Source: Chromatocurvus sp046260765 (lineage in GTDB: Bacteria > Pseudomonadota > Gammaproteobacteria > Pseudomonadales > Halieaceae). Taken from it: DNA of 64,000 bases. The first letter of the stretch is position 1; the number at the start of each line of letters is the position of its first letter. The stretch is from contig JBHEOO010000002.1 in NCBI GenBank assembly GCA_046260765.1, positions 1-64,000 on the forward strand, read 5' to 3'. Of this stretch, positions 60,969 through 64,000 are shown piece by piece. The notes under the pieces were generated by a model. The model ran no database searches and had not been told where the DNA came from. It saw only the letters and a list, made by a program, of their open reading frames with translations. The position numbers and the translations under genes were made by a program.

Positions 60969-61205
60969 CGGGTCGATAAGCGTGACGGCTTCTGCCGCGG
61001 TCTGTGCCCGGCGGGAGACCGCGCGCGTTACCCGGGTGCCAGGTTCACTCGGCGCCGGGCCCGCCGGCCTGGCATCGCTGAAACCGCAGGCAACACATTC
61101 GCGCTGATCGGTATCGAGATCCACGACAATCCTGTCCATGACGGCGCAGCGCGGACACACCGCACCGGCAATAAAGCGACGGCTGGTCTTGAAAGGGGGT
61201 TGCAT
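60876..61205 (-). CDS. yheV: YheV family zinc-ribbon protein
   Basis: A 109-residue protein with an N-terminal zinc ribbon: KTSRRFIAGAVCPRCAVMDRIVVDLDTDQRECVACGFSDA, with CPRC and CVAC pairs as in YheV (DUF2387). The remaining C-terminal ~65 residues are Pro/Ser/Ala-rich and low complexity, so the protein is longer than E. coli YheV (~66). Function unknown. ATG 61205 with GAGGTG upstream is preferred to 61232. The last 93 nt overlap the MATE gene on the other strand. Confidence 0.78.
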   Translation of the reverse strand: MQPPFKTSRRFIAGAVCPRCAVMDRIVVDLDTDQRECVACGFSDARPAGPAPSEPGTRVTRAVSRRAQTAAEAVTLIDPSFQGDAVGSSPSGPLTPASVPGEASEDPPE

Positions 61206-61238
61206 GGCGCCGACTTGCACCTCATTGGCCATTCGGGT

Positions 61239-61252
61239 TTACACTAGTGTAA
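61239..61252. promoter_or_regulatory. 14-bp palindrome TTACACTAGTGTAA
   Basis: A perfect 14-bp dyad in the yheV / carbonic anhydrase divergent gap, 23 nt before the latter ATG. Size and symmetry suit a dimeric repressor operator such as TetR or GntR type; a stem in the leader is also possible. Confidence 0.4.
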
Positions 61253-61274
61253 CAACTTCATAGAGACAGAAGGC

Positions 61275-61865
61275 ATGCAGCATTACACGGCGACCAGCCT
61301 GAGATCCTTCGATAATCACCGTCCGCTTATCGGCGAACGGGTGCTGATAGACCCGTCGGCCGTCGTGCTGGGCGAAGTCACCCTCGGTGACGACGTTTCG
61401 GTCTGGCCGACCACTGTCGTGCGTGGCGACATGCACTGGATCCGGGTTGGCGAGCGCACCAGCATTCAGGACGGCAGCGTTCTTCACATCACCCACGCGG
61501 GCCCCTTCAACGCCGATGGCTGGCCCCTCGATATCGGTTCCGAAGTGACCATCGGGCACAATGCCACGCTGCACGGCTGTCGCATCGGCAACCGCGTCCT
61601 GATCGGAATGGGGGCGACGGTGATGGACGGTGCTGTTGTGGAGGATAACGTGGTTATCGCCGCGGGGGCGCTGGTCACGCCGGGCAAGCGCCTCGAATCG
61701 GGTTTTCTCTACGCGGGTTCACCCGCGCGTCAGATGCGGGCGCTATCCGATCGCGAAATGAGTTTCTTCACCTACAGCGCCGACAATTATGTTCGCCTCA
61801 AGGATAAACACATTCACGAATTGGAACGTGCCAGTAAAGCGCACGGTGATACCGCTGGAACCTGA
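61275..61865 (+). CDS. Gamma carbonic anhydrase family protein (YrdA-like)
   Basis: A 196-residue left-handed beta-helix protein. Hexapeptide repeats run through GEVTLGDDVSVWPTTVVRGDMHWIRVGERTSIQDGSVLH, with metal His in VLHITH and IGHNATLHGC. The family assembles as trimers; some members are carbonic anhydrases, others have unknown acyl or metal roles. ATG 61275 is used, with AAGG very close. Confidence 0.88.
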   Translation: MQHYTATSLRSFDNHRPLIGERVLIDPSAVVLGEVTLGDDVSVWPTTVVRGDMHWIRVGERTSIQDGSVLHITHAGPFNADGWPLDIGSEVTIGHNATLHGCRIGNRVLIGMGATVMDGAVVEDNVVIAAGALVTPGKRLESGFLYAGSPARQMRALSDREMSFFTYSADNYVRLKDKHIHELERASKAHGDTAGT

Positions 61866-61925
61866 GGTTCGCGATATTTAATAAGGTGACAGCGTGACGG
61901 CCAAATGAGCCGGCCTCTGCTCAGC

Positions 61926-62765
61926 TCAGGCGGCAATACCCAGGGCCTCTCGCACGCGACGAATGACCGAAGCCGTCTCCGGTCTGACACCGTACCAGCG
62001 GAAATAGGACTCAGCGGCCTGTTCCACCAGCATTCCGGAACCGTCTGCAACGGCCCAGGCGGCATGCTGGGCTGCCCAGCGCATGAACGGAGTAGGCTGC
62101 GGACCGTATACCATCTCGTAACAGCAGCTTTGCTCGTTGAGCATTGATGCCGGCAGCGAGAGCTCTTCACCGCTCAGACCCGCACTGGTCGCGTTGATGA
62201 CCACGTCGAAGGTGCGCGCCCCGATGTCGAAGACACCGCCGCCAACAACATCGCCAAGCCCGACAAACCGATCCGCGAGTTGCGCAGCTTTTTCTGCAGT
62301 GCGGTTGGCAATAAACAGACTGCGGGGCTTTTCCTGAAGCAAGGGACCGACAACACCTCGCGCCGCACCACCGGCGCCGAGCATAAGAATCCTTGCGCCC
62401 TGCAGCGACCAACCCAGGTTGACCAGCATATCGCGCACCAGGCCGGGGCCATCGGTGTTGTCCGCGGCGATCCGGCCCTGATCGTCCAGCACCAGGAAAT
62501 TCGCAGCACCAGCAAGATGTGAGTGCTCGCTATGTACGTCGGCAAGATCATTGGCCTCGGTCTTGAAGGGCACAGTCACGTTGAGACCGCTGCCCCCGGA
62601 GGCAAAAAAACCGCGCACCGCCCGCTCGAAGCCGTCAAGTTCCACGCGCACGGCGCGATATTCCAGGCTATGACCGAACTGCTCAGCAAATGCCGCATGA
62701 ATCAACGGCGATTTGCTGTGCTTTACGGGATTGCCAAATACCGCGAATTTCCGGGTTTGCGCCAT
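61926..62765 (-). CDS. aroE: Shikimate dehydrogenase
   Basis: NADPH-dependent reduction of 3-dehydroshikimate, 279 residues. The substrate site AVFGNPVKHSKSPLIHAAFAEQF and GLNVTVPFKTEA (catalytic Lys), DNTDGPGLVRDM (Asp) and the nucleotide loop ILMLGAGGAARGVVGPL with ANRTAEKA are all present. GAGG lies 10 nt before ATG. It follows hemF, as in Pseudomonas. Confidence 0.96.
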   Translation of the reverse strand: MAQTRKFAVFGNPVKHSKSPLIHAAFAEQFGHSLEYRAVRVELDGFERAVRGFFASGGSGLNVTVPFKTEANDLADVHSEHSHLAGAANFLVLDDQGRIAADNTDGPGLVRDMLVNLGWSLQGARILMLGAGGAARGVVGPLLQEKPRSLFIANRTAEKAAQLADRFVGLGDVVGGGVFDIGARTFDVVINATSAGLSGEELSLPASMLNEQSCCYEMVYGPQPTPFMRWAAQHAAWAVADGSGMLVEQAAESYFRWYGVRPETASVIRRVREALGIAA

Positions 62766-62837
62766 AATCAGATTGCCTCCACGAGTCGCGGTGCTCTGCG
62801 GGCGAACAGGGCTGCGCGCCAGGCTCCGTATTTCTCG

Positions 62838-63761
62838 CTATTGCGCCAGCCAGTCGCGATCCACAAGGTAGTTTGTCATCAACTCCTCTTCGGGAGTTCC
62901 CGGCTGCGGATGATAATCGTACTCCCAGCGCACCAGCGGCGGGAGAGACATAAGAATTGCCTCGGTACGGCCCTCAGACTGCAGCCCGAACAGCGTTCCC
63001 CGGTCAAACACCAGGTTGAACTCCACGTATCGGCCACGTCGGTAAAGCTGCCACTGCTTTTCTCGCTCTCCCCAGGGCGTTTCCTTGCGACGCGCCAGGA
63101 TGGGGCGATAGGCAGCGATATAGGAATCACCCACCGCTTGCATGAAGGCAAAACAGGTATCGAAATCCCAGGCGTTCAGATCATCATAGAAAAGCCCGCC
63201 TACTCCCCGCGGCTCCGCGCGATGTCGCAGATAAAAATACTCGTCGCACCAGCGCTTATAGCGCGGATAGACGTCTTCACCAAAGGGGGCGCAGGCTTCG
63301 GCAGCGGTCTGGTGCCAATGGCGACAATCCTCTTCGAAGCCATAGTAAGGTGTCAGGTCGTAGCCGCCACCAAACCACCACACGGGCTCCTCGCCGGGTT
63401 TTTCGGCAACGAAAAGCCGGACATTCGCGTGCGACGTGGGGGCGTAAGGATTCTCCGGATGAATGACCAGAGACACGCCCATGGCCTGAAAGCTGCGTCC
63501 GGCCAGTTCCGGTCGCGCCGCTGTCGCCGAGGGCGGCAGTCCCGTACCCATCACGTGGGAAAAATTCACCCCGGCCTTCTCCAGCACCGCGCCCCCGGCG
63601 AGTACGCGACTGCGGCCGCCACCGCCCTGGGGCCGATCCCACTCATCGACAATGAAATCGGCGCTGCCATCTTCAGCGGCGAGCTCTCGGCAGATACGGT
63701 CCTGCAGATCCAGCAGGTAGGCTTTAACGGCGTCTATGGAAACTGTCACGGGTAAAGGCAT
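62838..63761 (-). CDS. hemF: Oxygen-dependent coproporphyrinogen III oxidase
   Basis: Haem synthesis under aerobic conditions, 307 residues. Visible: GGGGRSRVLAGGAVLEKAGVNFSHVMG, SLVIHPENPYAPTSHANVRLFVAE, WWFGGGYDLTPYYGFEEDCRHWHQ, KRWCDEYFYLRHRAEPRGVGGLFYDDLN and GRYVEFNLVFDRGTLFGLQSEGRTEAILMSLPP. GAGG directly abuts the ATG, so a GTG 12 nt downstream is also possible. It is 12 nt downstream of tsaC. Confidence 0.97.
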   Translation of the reverse strand: MPLPVTVSIDAVKAYLLDLQDRICRELAAEDGSADFIVDEWDRPQGGGGRSRVLAGGAVLEKAGVNFSHVMGTGLPPSATAARPELAGRSFQAMGVSLVIHPENPYAPTSHANVRLFVAEKPGEEPVWWFGGGYDLTPYYGFEEDCRHWHQTAAEACAPFGEDVYPRYKRWCDEYFYLRHRAEPRGVGGLFYDDLNAWDFDTCFAFMQAVGDSYIAAYRPILARRKETPWGEREKQWQLYRRGRYVEFNLVFDRGTLFGLQSEGRTEAILMSLPPLVRWEYDYHPQPGTPEEELMTNYLVDRDWLAQ

Positions 63762-63773
63762 CCTCGATTGGGG

Positions 63774-64000
63774 TCATGAGCGTAACACGCGATCGCTGTG
63801 AACATCGCGGATGACGGAGGGTCGAGCGGCGCGATTCACAGTGCCTGGCACGACCGCATCAAGGCCGCCGGGAAAATAACGTCTGACCTGGAAAAGATCA
63901 CGCGGCGCCTGTCGGCCCGCCCTGTTGGCCGATGTTGAAACCAGCGGACCGCCCCAGGCGCGGCATAGAGCGGCAAGGGCCGGGTGCGCAGTGACGCGTA
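63774..64000 (-). CDS. tsaC: TsaC/YrdC/Sua5-type threonylcarbamoyl-AMP synthase, C-terminal part
   Basis: The reverse strand reads in one frame to a TGA at 63776-63774: RVTAHPALAALCRAWGGPLV, STSANRAGRQAPRDLFQV, YFPGGLDAVVPGTVN and PSVIRDVHSDRVLR. STSAN is the TsaC/YrdC signature and the end matches short TsaC without a Sua5 domain. It makes threonylcarbamoyl-AMP for t6A37 tRNA modification. The N-terminal part lies beyond the window. The arrangement tsaC-hemF-aroE is typical of pseudomonads. Confidence 0.9.
   Translation of the reverse strand, partial: RVTAHPALAALCRAWGGPLVSTSANRAGRQAPRDLFQVRRYFPGGLDAVVPGTVNRAARPSVIRDVHSDRVLRS

Noticed and set aside
1..64000. CRISPR arrays, tRNA or rRNA genes, intact insertion sequences
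   Set aside because: No regularly spaced repeats with unique spacers, no cloverleaf or CCA-ended tRNA pattern, no rRNA-like stretch and no transposase were recognised by eye; a tRNAscan or IS search would be decisive.

Overview
The window is GC-rich, densely packed chromosomal DNA from a gammaproteobacterium, most likely a marine aerobe of the Pseudomonadales/Cellvibrionales type (for example Halieaceae). That assignment is inferred from gene content and order: tolC / yqiB-cpdA-parE, polA / engB / cytochrome c5-c4-dsbA, glnE-ilvE, a coxB-coxA-ctaG-coxC operon with DUF2909, SURF1, ctaB and SCO1, and tsaC-hemF-aroE. No rRNA, tRNA, CRISPR array, prophage or intact insertion sequence was seen.

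Layout. 1-1.5 kb is a scar region: a hipBA toxin-antitoxin module collapsed by two deletions, an outer-membrane barrel fragment, and a 205-bp segment bounded by two copies of a 14-bp palindrome. 1.5-7.9 kb holds a secreted S9 peptidase lipoprotein, a Tat-exported polysaccharide deacetylase and a TonB-dependent receptor. 8.0-17.1 kb holds an orphan CopG antitoxin, yaeQ, sseA, a dynamin-like GTPase, a GNAT enzyme, mnmH, rdgC, a class III nucleotide cyclase fused to a PilZ domain, glyoxalase I, a DUF1232 protein and an NDH-2-like flavoprotein. 17.1-23.4 kb holds a glutamine amidotransferase, a YceI protein, parE, cpdA, yqiB and tolC.

23.4-32.2 kb is cell-surface biosynthesis: waaA, methyltransferases, a translationally coupled GT4 / methyltransferase / alpha-toroid cassette, and all four dTDP-L-rhamnose genes (rfbA-rfbC facing rfbD-rfbB). 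32.2-45.9 kb holds an alpha/beta hydrolase, ilvE, glnE, a solitary GspE/PilB-type ATPase, argA, leuA with a divergent Lrp/AsnC regulator, a Bcr/CflA-type exporter and an FMN reductase. 45.9-51.5 kb is the dsbA, c4, c5 / engB / polA region. 51.5-59.3 kb is the cytochrome c oxidase and assembly operon, and 59.6-64 kb holds a MATE exporter, yheV, a gamma carbonic anhydrase, aroE, hemF and the 3' end of tsaC.

Most striking observation: the engB-polA gap (48.6-48.8 kb), the position that carries Spot 42 in enterics and ErsA in Pseudomonas, contains on the polA strand a GAACTC-16-TCTAT sigma-E/AlgU-like promoter, three consecutive hairpins, two of them with CCCC-containing loops, and a terminator hairpin with a C5 loop and a U8 tail. 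It is read as an unannotated sRNA with repeated anti-Shine-Dalgarno loops. Other points worth attention are three tandem ~20-bp AT-rich repeats between leuA and the Lrp regulator, the cyclase-PilZ fusion, in-frame 12-bp repeats in waaA, and the coupled glycosyl/methyltransferase cassette.
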